A DNA stretch of 35,884 bases from Oscillospiraceae bacterium (GCA_024684395.1 JAIKWY010000183.1:1-35884), one strand, 5' to 3'; shown: positions 14,346 through 22,646, numbered from the stretch's first letter. Translations and numbers: made by a program. Notes: a model not told the origin generated them from the letters alone.

Positions 14346-15296
14346 TTATTCATCCTTGCGTTTTTTCACCAGTATCGCCGCTGTGCCGAGCAGCAGTGCA
14401 GCGCCGAGTCCGCCGGCCAGAAATGCGATCGGGGTGCTGTCGCCGGTCAGAACGTTCGTCAGGTATTCCTTGACGGGGTTGGATTCATCGGGCGGCTGCG
14501 TGGTATCCGTGGTCTCGATCGTCGAGGTGGTCGTTGTGGTGGTGGTCTCGGGAGAATCCGGATCCGTAGGGTTCGGATCGGAGCTGCCGGTCTCCTCCGG
14601 CGGGTCGGTGGCAACGGTCTCGGTCACGGTCTCCGTGCCGGATGTCTCGGTGCCGGTCTCACCCTTGTTGGTATCCGTTGTGACCTGGGTATCCGTGATA
14701 GCGGGTGCCGTGGTCTGACGGTCAGTTACTTTTGAGAAATCAGGGATGTCCCAGGTCTCGGCTGTCGTTACCTGTGTGTCGTGGGTATGCGTCTGGATGT
14801 CCGTGTGTACGGGCAGAGTGGTGGTGCCGGTCTCTTTTTCGCCGAGGACGATGTTCTCAAATTCCACACGATCCATCTTGGTGGTGGAAACGCCGTTTGT
14901 CACGGAGACAGAGTACACCAGATCGTTGTTCGTGCTCGCCTGTACATAGACAGAAACAGTATAGACGGTAGAGTCATACTGTACGTGCTTGTTTGTGCCC
15001 TTCTTTTCGTAGAGCTTATACTTATAGGTGCCCGGCTCTGTGATGCGGATGTGGAAGCGTCCCGTACCGTCCTCCATGACACGGATGGTATCATTGGTCG
15101 GCTTGGGCGCATTATCGCTCAGAGGGTCGAGCGCAATCGTATATGTCATGCCCTGGCTGTCCTTGACCGCCATACAGTCTACCTGGACAATTGCATCCAA
15201 CGTCGTGAACGCATTTGCCGGAATGGCAATGATCGCCAGCAGACAGAAAGCGAGCAAAATGAGAACGCTGCTGACAACGTGTACTGCCTTCATCAT
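14346..15296 (-). CDS. FctB-like ancillary pilin with cell-wall sorting signal
   Basis: A 316-residue surface protein. There is a signal peptide at about 1-30 (…AIIAIPANAF), then one Spy0128/FctA-like pilin domain (about 33-155) that includes RFHIRITEPGTYKYKLYEKK, the segment carrying the isopeptide-type acidic residue. About 155-280 is a Thr/Asp/Pro/Glu-rich stalk, probably wall-spanning. The C-terminus has NVLTGDSTP, a hydrophobic helix and KKRKDE: a sorting signal with VLTGD in the place of LPxTG. It follows the class B sortase by 21 nt, matching the place of fctB after srtC in streptococcal FCT loci, where FctB is the basal pilin that links the fibre to the wall. Tandem terminators follow. 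Confidence 0.82.
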   Translation of the reverse strand: MMKAVHVVSSVLILLAFCLLAIIAIPANAFTTLDAIVQVDCMAVKDSQGMTYTIALDPLSDNAPKPTNDTIRVMEDGTGRFHIRITEPGTYKYKLYEKKGTNKHVQYDSTVYTVSVYVQASTNNDLVYSVSVTNGVSTTKMDRVEFENIVLGEKETGTTTLPVHTDIQTHTHDTQVTTAETWDIPDFSKVTDRQTTAPAITDTQVTTDTNKGETGTETSGTETVTETVATDPPEETGSSDPNPTDPDSPETTTTTTTSTIETTDTTQPPDESNPVKEYLTNVLTGDSTPIAFLAGGLGAALLLGTAAILVKKRKDE

Positions 15297-15317
15297 GCAT
15301 CCCCCTTCTGTTTCTTT

Positions 15318-16001
15318 CTATTTTAGATAACATAGCACAATAATCCTTGCCTCTTCGTCACTACATGTGGACAGAGCAAGGATCGGTTCGCTGCGTAGTT
15401 CTTTGTCGATCCGAGCGCTGACAAACTGTCGTACCTGGTTTAGAGTCGGATCAAAAATTTCCTTATCCCCGGCGCTTACCTGTAAAGCGGCAAAGACCTC
15501 AAGCGGGCGCTGCACTTCGCCGTCCCGTCCGATGTAGAGCGTTCCGGTGGTGTGCTGCCAGAGGTAGGCGGGGTCTATGAATGCATCCAATGCACCGAAC
15601 ATCCTGCCATATTCCATATGGTGTCCGTAGATCAGGGAATAGTCATCGTTGAACTCCGGATCGTTCCGGCAGTCCAGGAAGATGCTCCCGGCGAGGGAAT
15701 AATCCCCGAACGGATCAATATTCAGGAACCGGATGTTGTCAGGAGCCTGCATGATCGGATAATCGACTGTGGTGCCGTCGAGCGTCACCCAGCCGATCAT
15801 CTCGGGCAGGATCTCTTTATCAGTCCCGGCGTCCGCTGCATGGACGCCGGGCTTGAACTGCATCAGATCATGTTCGCCGGTGTGGTGGAATACATAGTAG
15901 CCGTCATACACATACCAGGATACGATGAGCAGCGGTATCACCAGCACGGCGATCAGGAACCGGTCATAGTACCGGTTCAGTTTTTTCCAGAAGAGCCGCA
16001 A
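15318..16001 (-). CDS. Class B sortase
   Basis: A 227-residue sortase with an N-terminal membrane anchor (about 15-33) and the class B pattern: catalytic histidine in LIYGHHMEYGRMF (H127), catalytic cysteine in LALSTCSDEEARIIV (C213) and arginine R219. It would join pilin subunits at their sorting signals by transpeptidation. In streptococcal FCT-3/4 pili the polymerase is also of class B type and sits directly after fctA, as here. The start is a TTG (16001), only 7 nt after the pilin stop codon; the nearest purine-rich site lies inside the pilin end, so it is probably translationally coupled. No other sortase is encoded in the window. Confidence 0.92.
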   Translation of the reverse strand: MRLFWKKLNRYYDRFLIAVLVIPLLIVSWYVYDGYYVFHHTGEHDLMQFKPGVHAADAGTDKEILPEMIGWVTLDGTTVDYPIMQAPDNIRFLNIDPFGDYSLAGSIFLDCRNDPEFNDDYSLIYGHHMEYGRMFGALDAFIDPAYLWQHTTGTLYIGRDGEVQRPLEVFAALQVSAGDKEIFDPTLNQVRQFVSARIDKELRSEPILALSTCSDEEARIIVLCYLK

Positions 16002-16008
16002 GGTTTGA

Positions 16009-17331
16009 TTAGTCTTCCTCTTCTTCTCTTCTGTTCTTGATTACCAGAGCGCCGATGCCAGCGATCAGGAGCAGACCAGCGATTGCCGGACCAGCAACAG
16101 TTACCAGAACACCAGTCGGGATCCAGCCGGTACGATCGTTCACGTAACCGGTGTAGATGTCCTTGGCATCAAGTGTGCCCTTGGTTGCATCCGTGAAGCT
16201 CAGGGAGCCGATGGTGAAGTTGGTGTCATTAGCAGCAGAAGCAGTGTAGTCCTCGGCTTCTTCAGTCACGGTGTAGGTAACGCCCTGCGGCAGCCCCTCG
16301 ATGGTGATGTACTGGCTGTCCTGGAGATAGAAATCGTAGGACTTGTTTGCAGCAACGAATTCCTGGGAGTTGGTGCTGCCAACATAAGCAGAGGAAGTTG
16401 CATCAGTGTTGGTAACGTTTGCATCAGCATTGCTGAGGTTTACGGTGAAGACTGCATCCTGATCCCCAACACCTTCCAGTGTTACGGTGAACTTGAAGTA
16501 CTTGTCTCTGGAACCCTGGTTACCGGTTACCTTCTTACCGAAGGTCAGATCCTGGGTCTCATACAGGTTGGTGATGCTGTCAGTCTTCAGAGCGTCGATG
16601 GCATAGAACTCAGCCTCTTCTTCACCTTCAGTGAGAACGGGCTGTGCATCGGGAGCCTCTGTGATCACGCCTGCATACATTACATAGTCAGCGATGATGA
16701 GCTTGTTGACCTCTTCGCCCTCCTCGTTGGTGTAGGAGCTGTCCTCAACATAAACATCAAGGGTGCGGGTGTTGACTGCCTCAGAATCAGCACCGGTAAA
16801 GCCGTTGATAACGCCCTGGTTCTCGCCGGTCTCAGTGATGATGTAACGATATACGCCAGGCTCAGTAAAGGTAACGCCGGAGAAGTCGATCTCTACGCTC
16901 TTCTTTACATACTTCTCATCGCCCTTTGCAGCGGTAGCAAATACAGCTGCGCTCTCATCCTCGGGAGTGGTCTCGTCGGATGCGGAGAAGTCGAGGGAGG
17001 TAGCCTCCTCGCCGTACTTTACGACCGGAGTGCCAACGCCAGCCAGAACACCGAGCTTGCCAGCCTCTACATCAGCAGTGATCGCAGAGCCGGCAGTGAT
17101 ATTGAAGCCGAAAGATGCGTTCGGAACCTTAGCGGAATTCTTCATAACGAGGTACTTATCAAGCGTGGTAGACTCTACGCTCTTTACGATGCCGCCATTG
17201 CCGTCGGAGAGGCCCTGGCCGTTCTGTCTATCGGTGTTGTACTTCTTAGCTGCGGAAGCGGAGAGCGGTGCTGCAGCGATAGCTGCTACCATTGCCAGAG
17301 ATGCAATACCTGCGAAAATACGTGTGTTCAT
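16009..17331 (-). CDS. FctA-like major pilin (Spy0128 family)
   Basis: A 440-residue precursor. There is a signal peptide with likely cleavage at about 27-28 (APLSASA|AKK). Domain 1 contains LDKYLVMKNSAKVPNASFGF, the usual opening of gut Firmicute FctA-type pilins, and VYRYIITETGE, the acidic segment of an isopeptide domain. Domain 2 (about 265-395) contains FGKKVTGNQGSRDKYFKFTV and VTYTVTEEAED, again a lysine/acid arrangement able to self-crosslink. The C-terminus has IPTG (404-407), a hydrophobic helix and RREEEED, a sorting signal of the VPTG type used by class B pilus sortases. It would form the shaft of a covalent pilus. AGGAGGAAAG precedes the ATG. The acidic end of the tail is unusual; most sorting signals end in basic residues. 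Confidence 0.9.
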   Translation of the reverse strand: MNTRIFAGIASLAMVAAIAAAPLSASAAKKYNTDRQNGQGLSDGNGGIVKSVESTTLDKYLVMKNSAKVPNASFGFNITAGSAITADVEAGKLGVLAGVGTPVVKYGEEATSLDFSASDETTPEDESAAVFATAAKGDEKYVKKSVEIDFSGVTFTEPGVYRYIITETGENQGVINGFTGADSEAVNTRTLDVYVEDSSYTNEEGEEVNKLIIADYVMYAGVITEAPDAQPVLTEGEEEAEFYAIDALKTDSITNLYETQDLTFGKKVTGNQGSRDKYFKFTVTLEGVGDQDAVFTVNLSNADANVTNTDATSSAYVGSTNSQEFVAANKSYDFYLQDSQYITIEGLPQGVTYTVTEEAEDYTASAANDTNFTIGSLSFTDATKGTLDAKDIYTGYVNDRTGWIPTGVLVTVAGPAIAGLLLIAGIGALVIKNRREEEED

Positions 17332-17343
17332 GTCTTCTTTCCT

Positions 17344-17395
17344 CCTGTTGTTGGTGAGCGTTGCCCCGGATCGCTCCGCTGGGGCACTCCCGATA
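17344..17395 (-). promoter_or_regulatory. Hairpin in the gap between sipA-like gene and pilin
   Basis: On the minus strand GCCCC and GGGGC pair around an inner GGA/TCC stem (plus-strand 17369-17391). There is no T-run. It could stabilise or process the mRNA so that the major pilin is made in excess over the SipA-like protein; this is inference. Confidence 0.4.
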
Positions 17396-17403
17396 AATGA
17401 ATG

Positions 17404-17961
17404 TCAGATGCCGCGTCTGCGCATCACGAGGATCACCTTGCCCTGGACATCTGCGACCGGCACACCGCCGTTCATCCGGCTGTCCGAGAGATCTTGCCGG
17501 TAATCATTCAGCACAAATACGGTCTGGTCAGGAACAGTATACGGGTAAGAGATGGCAGAGCCTTCAGCGGGTGTGGGGTAGACAACATCCTGCATCAAGC
17601 TGTATCCGTTCACGGAAACGGTATCGCCCTGGATGTTCACCGTATCGCCGCCGAAGCCTGCAATACGTCCGAACTTCACAGAACCGTTCTGCCGGTAGAC
17701 GATCACGTCGCCCTCCTTCAGTTTGGCCAGTCTGTAGGAGATACAGAGGTCACCGTCCTTGATCATCGGATACGCAGATTGTACATGGCATACATTGACA
17801 CCTGCCACAAAAGTCAGCAGCAGCCAGACCGCTAAGACCGTTACACCTATTTTAATAAAGAAGGTGGCTGCGTAGTAGCCGGCGGAGCGCTTTTTCTTTT
17901 TGGGCTTTTCGCTTGGCTTTTCAGAAGCCTGCTCGGGTGTGGGATTTTCTGCCACGGACAT
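17404..17961 (-). CDS. SipA-like signal peptidase family protein of the pilus operon
   Basis: A 185-residue protein with a Lys/Pro/Glu-rich N-terminus (1-27), one membrane helix (about 34-54) and a signal-peptidase-I fold. Box B is VQSAYPMIKDGDLC, so S62 aligns with the catalytic serine. In box D, counted back from FGGDTV, the position of the general-base lysine is occupied by glycine (G98 in KFGRIAGFGGD); K96 lies two residues off. LNDYRQDLSDSR matches the conserved C-terminal box. Streptococcal SipA/LepA of FCT loci also has altered catalytic residues and is needed for pilus assembly rather than signal cleavage. I chose the ATG at 17961 behind AAGGAGG; the longer frame starts in the leader. 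It is the first gene of the pilus operon. Confidence 0.85.
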   Translation of the reverse strand: MSVAENPTPEQASEKPSEKPKKKKRSAGYYAATFFIKIGVTVLAVWLLLTFVAGVNVCHVQSAYPMIKDGDLCISYRLAKLKEGDVIVYRQNGSVKFGRIAGFGGDTVNIQGDTVSVNGYSLMQDVVYPTPAEGSAISYPYTVPDQTVFVLNDYRQDLSDSRMNGGVPVADVQGKVILVMRRRGI

Positions 17962-18110
17962 TGCCTCCTTGCTGAGGTACAAGTAGAAACGATCACCTCT
18001 GAACAACTGCGCACATCTGACAAATTATGGACAGATGTATGTTCAGGCTTTTGGCGACCTGCTTCCTGCTTTCGTGATCCCGATTTACGATTCGGAATTA
18101 CTCTGCTTGT

Positions 18111-18127
18111 GTATACGATTTGTATAC
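18111..18127. promoter_or_regulatory. Repeated GTATAC motif near the pilus operon start
   Basis: GTATAC at 18111-18116 and again at 18122-18127, five bases apart, each a palindrome, so the pair is symmetric. They lie about 18-35 nt downstream of the -10 box, where a repressor could block transcription. Confidence 0.5.
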
Positions 18128-18144
18128 TCTTCCTTGTAATTTTA

Positions 18145-18173
18145 ATTATAGCATATTTTGAACAAATTGTAAA
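18145..18173 (-). promoter_or_regulatory. Promoter of the pilus operon
   Basis: On the minus strand TTTACA (18168-18173), 17-nt spacer, TATAAT (18145-18150). The leader to the SipA-like start is about 175 nt, long enough for regulation. The region 17962-18241 holds no gene. Confidence 0.75.
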
Positions 18174-18241
18174 TAGACAGTGTATAAGATGTTGATTCAG
18201 GAGTTTTTTACTTTTTTGTGGATTGTACACAAATGATGCAC

Positions 18242-18280
18242 AAAATGCACGTCCCTTCCCACGGACGGGAAAGAGACGTG
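18242..18280 (-). terminator. Terminator of pta
   Basis: CACGTCCCTTCCC and GGGAAAGAGACGTG (18248-18260 and 18267-18280) pair with one bulge; the minus strand continues CATTTTGTG. It lies about 28 nt past the pta stop codon. Confidence 0.65.
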
Positions 18281-18308
18281 ATTTCGGGATTTTTTGCGAT
18301 TTAAACTA

Positions 18309-19325
18309 TCACGCCATGCCGGCGGTGATGATCGCCATAGCGTATACTTCCTCGGCGTTGCAGCCACGGGACAGGTCGTTGATCGGTGCATTCAGACCCT
18401 GGAGGATCGGGCCGTATGCAGCGTAGCCGCCCAGGCGCTGTGCGATCTTGTAGCCGATGTTGCCGGCTTCGATCAGCGGGAAGATGAAGGTGTTTGCCTG
18501 ACCTGCGACCTCGGAATCCGGGCACTTGGTCTTGGCAACTTCTGCGGAAACGGCAGCATCGAACTGGAACTCGCCGTCGATCACGAGCGTGGGATCGAGC
18601 TTGCGTGCTTCCTCAACGGCATCATGGGAGAGCTGTACCGTGCCGCCCTTGCCGGAGCCCTTGGTGGAGAAGCTCAGAACAGCGACCTTCGGGTCGATGC
18701 CGAAGAATGCTGCAGTACGAGCGGACTCTACAGCGACCTCAGCGAGCTTCTGAGCGCCGGTCTGTACGACATTGCCGTCCTTGTCGAGCTTGTCCTCATA
18801 GCTGAGGTTGATGGCGCAGTCGCCCATGCAGATCTTCTCCTCCACGCCGTCCTTCTCACGGAACAGGATGAAGCAGGAGCTTACGAGGGAAGCGCCCTTG
18901 CGGGTCTTGATGATCTGGAGCGCCGGACGAACGGTGTCAGCGGTGGAATAGGTAGCGCCGCCGAGCAGAGCGTCAGCCTTGCCCATCTTCACGAGCATGG
19001 TGCCGAAGTAGTTGGACTTGGAGAGTGCAGCACGGCACTCCTCCTCGGTCATCTTGCCCTTGCGGAGCGCAGCCATCTCAGCGACCATTGCATCCATCTC
19101 CGGATAGGTAGCCGGATCGAGCACAGTTGCAGCGTCTACATCGTAGTTGCCGGCAGCCGCAGCAGCCTTGACCTCGTCCGCGTTGCCGCAGAGGATGACA
19201 TCCATCAGACCCTCGGAGAGCAGTCTTGCAGCTGCATCGAGGATACGGGCATCGGTGCCCTCGGTGAATACGATCGTCTTTCTGCTTGCCTTGAGGTTGT
19301 CAAGCAGCTTGTCAAACATTGCCAT
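18309..19325 (-). CDS. pta: Phosphate acetyltransferase
   Basis: A 338-residue single-domain phosphotransacetylase of the usual short bacterial length. It contains FTEGTDARILDAAARLLSEG at the start, ALLGGATYSTADTVRPALQI in the middle, and the late signature ANTFIFPLIEAGNIGYKIAQ followed by APINDLSRGC. It interconverts acetyl-CoA and phosphate with acetyl phosphate and CoA, the first step of acetate and ATP formation with acetate kinase; no ack gene is in the window. I chose the ATG at 19325 with GGAGG upstream. It is a single-gene unit with its own promoter (19378-19406) and terminator. Confidence 0.95.
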   Translation of the reverse strand: MAMFDKLLDNLKASRKTIVFTEGTDARILDAAARLLSEGLMDVILCGNADEVKAAAAAGNYDVDAATVLDPATYPEMDAMVAEMAALRKGKMTEEECRAALSKSNYFGTMLVKMGKADALLGGATYSTADTVRPALQIIKTRKGASLVSSCFILFREKDGVEEKICMGDCAINLSYEDKLDKDGNVVQTGAQKLAEVAVESARTAAFFGIDPKVAVLSFSTKGSGKGGTVQLSHDAVEEARKLDPTLVIDGEFQFDAAVSAEVAKTKCPDSEVAGQANTFIFPLIEAGNIGYKIAQRLGGYAAYGPILQGLNAPINDLSRGCNAEEVYAMAIITAGMA

Positions 19326-19353
19326 AGGAAAAGTCCTCCATTCATGAAATTGC

Positions 19354-19367
19354 GGGGTCTTGACCCC
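19354..19367. promoter_or_regulatory. Palindrome in the pta leader
   Basis: GGGGTCTTGACCCC, a perfect 14-nt palindrome with a 2-nt centre, between the -10 box and the pta start. The tiny centre makes a regulator-binding site more likely than an RNA hairpin. Confidence 0.45.
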
Positions 19368-19377
19368 AGATACTATT

Positions 19378-19406
19378 ATTATACCACACTCCGGGAAAAA
19401 GTGCAA
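19378..19406 (-). promoter_or_regulatory. Promoter of pta
   Basis: On the minus strand TTGCAC (19401-19406), 17-nt spacer, TATAAT (19378-19383). Confidence 0.8.
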
Positions 19407-19419
19407 GGGGTAAATCATA

Positions 19420-19454
19420 AAAGAAAGCACCAGCGCGGTGCTGATGCTTTCTTT
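19420..19454 (-). terminator. Terminator of the M13 peptidase gene
   Basis: A long stem built from AAAGAAAGCA…TGCTTTCTTT with inner pairs CAGC/GCTG, just past the M13 stop codon; on the minus strand it ends in TTTT. Confidence 0.85.
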
Positions 19455-19469
19455 GCAATGATGGGAAAA

Positions 19470-22400
19470 TCACCAAACGAGGATCCGATCCTCGGGGGCA
19501 AGATACATCCCATCGCCCTCGGTGATGCCGTAGAAATCGAGGAATTCGTCAAACTGCTGCAATACCACATTGACACGGAGGTAATCGAACGGATGCTTGT
19601 CATCGGTATAGCACCAGTATGCAATAGACTCATTGTATTCTATCATATTCGAGGAGGCATAGGTACGGAAGAAGAGGTCATAATCAAAGTCCGGGATCTT
19701 GGATGCCATCAGGAGCATGACCTTCATGCCGCCCATATCGGCGCACGCTTCGGCAGCCAGGAACTCACCGTCAAGGTGAGCATCTGCCCACGGCTCGACC
19801 TGTGTGCTGAAATACTCAATCAGCTTGCCATTCCTCTCCTGGAAGGCAGCAAGATCCTCGTCCGTCCACCAGTTTTCCTCGTTGCCGTCCTTGTCGTACA
19901 TGGCGCCTTCCTTATCAAAGGCATGAGAGATCTCATGTCCGATCGTATAGCCCATGGTGGCATACAGCTCTTCGACGGTCATGTCAGGGTAGTAGCTCAC
20001 GCCCTGTGTCCAGCCGCCCAGGATAAATATCTCATTTATACCGGGAGAATAGAAGCAGTTCTCCACATGAGGTGCGAACCCATTTGCAGGATCCCAGCCC
20101 GGATCTTCCATTGGGTTCCGCAGCACTTCAGCCATCTGCGCTATGTTGAACTTTAAGATCTGCTCTTCCGCCTCGAAGAAGGAACCGCCCTCTTCTGCGG
20201 ATCTGATATTCAGACTTTCGCAGTTATACTTCGACCAGTCATCCGGATACAGGATGTTTTTACCCAAGGCATCGAGCTTTTCGATCGCCCTGCTGCGGGT
20301 CTCCTCGGAAATGAAATCCTCATTGTTCAGTATCTCACGGTAATTGGAAATGATCTCATCCGTCAGATTGGTGAGCCGCTCCTTGTCCTCCTGCTTGAGC
20401 GCAGTGAGAGAATAGAGCTTCTCAAACGGCCACGCAAGGTTGCTGCTCACTATATCCTGTCCGTATGCCGCATCGTCCTCCGGCATACCATTGGCAAAGC
20501 TCTCATTGTACAGCTTGACAGTCTCATAGTCAAGATCCTCGGCATAATCGAACATCAGGTTGACAATGAGGTAATCCTTCAGCAGCGTGAGATTATCCTC
20601 GGTGCAGAGTGCATTGAGCTTCTCAAAGAACTCCGGCTCTACGACGATATAGGTGTCAAACTCCGGGAAGTTCCATGTCTGCTCCAGATCGGTCAGGAGC
20701 GGGAGCTGTCCGCTCAGCTCAATCAGTTCCTCGCGGGAAACGTGATCGCCCATTTCCTGGAAGAATTCATACTGTTCCTGTTCCTCGGCTGTCAGCATGG
20801 TTTCGGCAAGCGTGGTCTCCAGGCTCATGCGATTCTCGACCTTGTCCCATGCCTCATCCTCGGTAAAGCCGCATTTTTTGAGCATTTCAACAGCAAAATA
20901 CTGCGCTGCACCCAGCTCATCCTCGCCCTCCGGGGTCATATTGGCATACTCTGCCGGGTCGCTTATCAGTGTGTTGAACGGGTAGAAGACTATGATATAG
21001 TTGTCCGGGTCTTCCAGATCCGTATCAGCAAAGCTGTTCCAGAGGTTGTTTTCACCGGAGGTCCCCAGATAGTCGGTCAGCGCATCAACGGAGTCGATCG
21101 CTTCCACTGCCTCGATCTTCTCCATCAGCGGCTGCACGCCGACTGCATTTCTGGCATCCCAGTCCGTTGCCAGATGATACAGATCATAGGCAAGCTTGGC
21201 ATCGTGATCCTCCGGTGCAGGATTGCTGAACATCTTCTCGAATCTCTCCTTCTGGCTCTCTTCGACACTGTCAACGAAACCGTGTTGCGGATCCTCGTCC
21301 GTGCAGACCAAAGAAACATGATCGTCCTTATTGACATACAGGTAGAAATCATCCTTCAGCTCAGCCGGGGTATCCTCAGTCACAACGCCGTCGCAGTTGC
21401 TGAACAGCCACGGCTTTGCGCCGTTGTAGTCTTTGGGCTCCTTCAGCGTATAGACCTCACCGCCCGCTGTCAGGGTAATGGTCTCTGCATTCTTGTAATC
21501 AATGCCAGGGAACAATACTACCGCGGAACATGTTCCCGGCTCGATCCAGGCAGAGTCACCCTCCTGATAGCACATGGTGCCATGGCATTCATCGATCGGA
21601 TACGCAGTGCCGTCTACTGTCAGTACGAAATCCTTGGTATATGCTTCCCAGTCTGCATCAAATGCCTCTTCAAGCTGGTCATAATTGTGATAGTCAGTCT
21701 CTCCGTTTGCAAGCGGCGATTCCGTGAAATCAAAATCCGCCCAGAGGATCGTGCACTTCTCGTAGTAGTCCATTCCGGTCAGCACATAGTCCACATTGCC
21801 GCTGCTGAGTGCAATTTCATACGCCTCACTTTTAATCAGCTTACCGTAGTCGAACTGATCGCCGTCCTTGAGCGTATAGACATCCTCGCCGACTGTCAGG
21901 GTAATGGTCTCTGCATTATCGTAGTCGATGCCGGGGAAGTAAACGCCTGTGCAGCAGGTCCCCGCCTCAAATACCTCGCCGTCTGTATCACAATAGCTTA
22001 GATCCACGCCTGTGGAGGTGTATTCCGTACCGTCCACCGTCAGGATGAAGTCTGCCGCAAAGGTCTCCCAATCTGCTTCAAATGCAGCCTCTACATCTTC
22101 GTCATATTCGGTTTTTCCGCCGGCAAGCGGGTTGCCGAGGAACTCAAACGTGAATGCGAAATAGGTTTCGCCGGTGTAGAATTCCGTAATGTAATGCTCG
22201 TAATCCACTGCACCGCTGCTGACTTTGAGACCTGTCCCATACAAATACTCCGGTTCCTCCTGCGAAGGCTCCGCAGGCTCAGTCCCCTCCTCGGTAGGTG
22301 CAGTCTCCTCCTCGGTCGGCTCGGTCTCCCCCTCGGTGGGTGAAGTCTCCTCCTCAGTGGACTCTGTCCCGTCCTCGGTGGGTGCCGCCGTTTCCTCCGT

Positions 22401-22526
22401 TGGCGCCTCGGCCGCTTCTGTTGTTTCCTGTACAGGCTCGTCGTAGTCCTCGTCGAGACAGCCTGTCATTCCCACGGGAATGATGAGGGAACACAGCAGA
22501 AGCAAAGTGATGAGCTTCTTGTTCAT
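19470..22526 (-). CDS. M13-family zinc metallopeptidase lipoprotein with duplicated N-terminal domain
   Basis: A 1018-residue lipoprotein. The signal peptide ends in the lipobox MTGC (C23). A Thr/Glu/Pro-rich linker (about 30-92) precedes two homologous domains (about 95-230 and 236-365), each ending in a PGIDY-NAETITLT-VYTLK pattern. The neprilysin-like (M13) domain begins near 390 with DDFYLYVNKDD and carries FYSPGINEIFILGG, the zinc motif HEISH (864-868), EACAD (926-930) with the third zinc ligand, and the terminal KHPFDYLRVN to ILVW. It should be an active extracellular metallopeptidase that cleaves short peptides at the cell surface. The duplicated domain is not part of ordinary M13 enzymes and may bind substrate or wall. 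AAAGGAG precedes the ATG; it has its own promoter and terminator. Confidence 0.92.
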   Translation of the reverse strand: MNKKLITLLLLCSLIIPVGMTGCLDEDYDEPVQETTEAAEAPTEETAAPTEDGTESTEEETSPTEGETEPTEEETAPTEEGTEPAEPSQEEPEYLYGTGLKVSSGAVDYEHYITEFYTGETYFAFTFEFLGNPLAGGKTEYDEDVEAAFEADWETFAADFILTVDGTEYTSTGVDLSYCDTDGEVFEAGTCCTGVYFPGIDYDNAETITLTVGEDVYTLKDGDQFDYGKLIKSEAYEIALSSGNVDYVLTGMDYYEKCTILWADFDFTESPLANGETDYHNYDQLEEAFDADWEAYTKDFVLTVDGTAYPIDECHGTMCYQEGDSAWIEPGTCSAVVLFPGIDYKNAETITLTAGGEVYTLKEPKDYNGAKPWLFSNCDGVVTEDTPAELKDDFYLYVNKDDHVSLVCTDEDPQHGFVDSVEESQKERFEKMFSNPAPEDHDAKLAYDLYHLATDWDARNAVGVQPLMEKIEAVEAIDSVDALTDYLGTSGENNLWNSFADTDLEDPDNYIIVFYPFNTLISDPAEYANMTPEGEDELGAAQYFAVEMLKKCGFTEDEAWDKVENRMSLETTLAETMLTAEEQEQYEFFQEMGDHVSREELIELSGQLPLLTDLEQTWNFPEFDTYIVVEPEFFEKLNALCTEDNLTLLKDYLIVNLMFDYAEDLDYETVKLYNESFANGMPEDDAAYGQDIVSSNLAWPFEKLYSLTALKQEDKERLTNLTDEIISNYREILNNEDFISEETRSRAIEKLDALGKNILYPDDWSKYNCESLNIRSAEEGGSFFEAEEQILKFNIAQMAEVLRNPMEDPGWDPANGFAPHVENCFYSPGINEIFILGGWTQGVSYYPDMTVEELYATMGYTIGHEISHAFDKEGAMYDKDGNEENWWTDEDLAAFQERNGKLIEYFSTQVEPWADAHLDGEFLAAEACADMGGMKVMLLMASKIPDFDYDLFFRTYASSNMIEYNESIAYWCYTDDKHPFDYLRVNVVLQQFDEFLDFYGITEGDGMYLAPEDRILVW

Positions 22527-22560
22527 GGAAAACTCCTTTCTGACCCCGGAAATTATTTTT

Positions 22561-22575
22561 CTGACAATGTGTCAG
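22561..22575. promoter_or_regulatory. Palindrome in the M13 peptidase leader
   Basis: CTGACAATGTGTCAG: 6-bp arms around a 3-nt centre, about 20 nt downstream of the -10 box of the M13 promoter; a possible operator. Confidence 0.4.
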
Positions 22576-22595
22576 ATTTCCAGAATTATGTATCC

Positions 22596-22625
22596 ATTAT
22601 AGCACGGCTTTCTATCGCTTGTCAA
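22596..22625 (-). promoter_or_regulatory. Promoter of the M13 peptidase gene
   Basis: On the minus strand TTGACA (22620-22625), 18-nt spacer, TATAAT (22596-22601). It is back to back with the plus-strand promoter at 22647. Confidence 0.8.
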
Positions 22626-22646
22626 TATGATTTCCGGATAAAGCAT

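Noticed and set aside
18294-20156. 620-residue plus-strand frame opposite pta and the M13 peptidase
   Set aside because: It spans two real minus-strand genes and their terminators; antisense artefact.
22225-22446. Short tandem DNA repeats in the 5' part of the M13 gene that look array-like
   Set aside because: They encode the Thr/Glu/Pro linker in frame and have no spacer-repeat structure, so they are not a CRISPR array.
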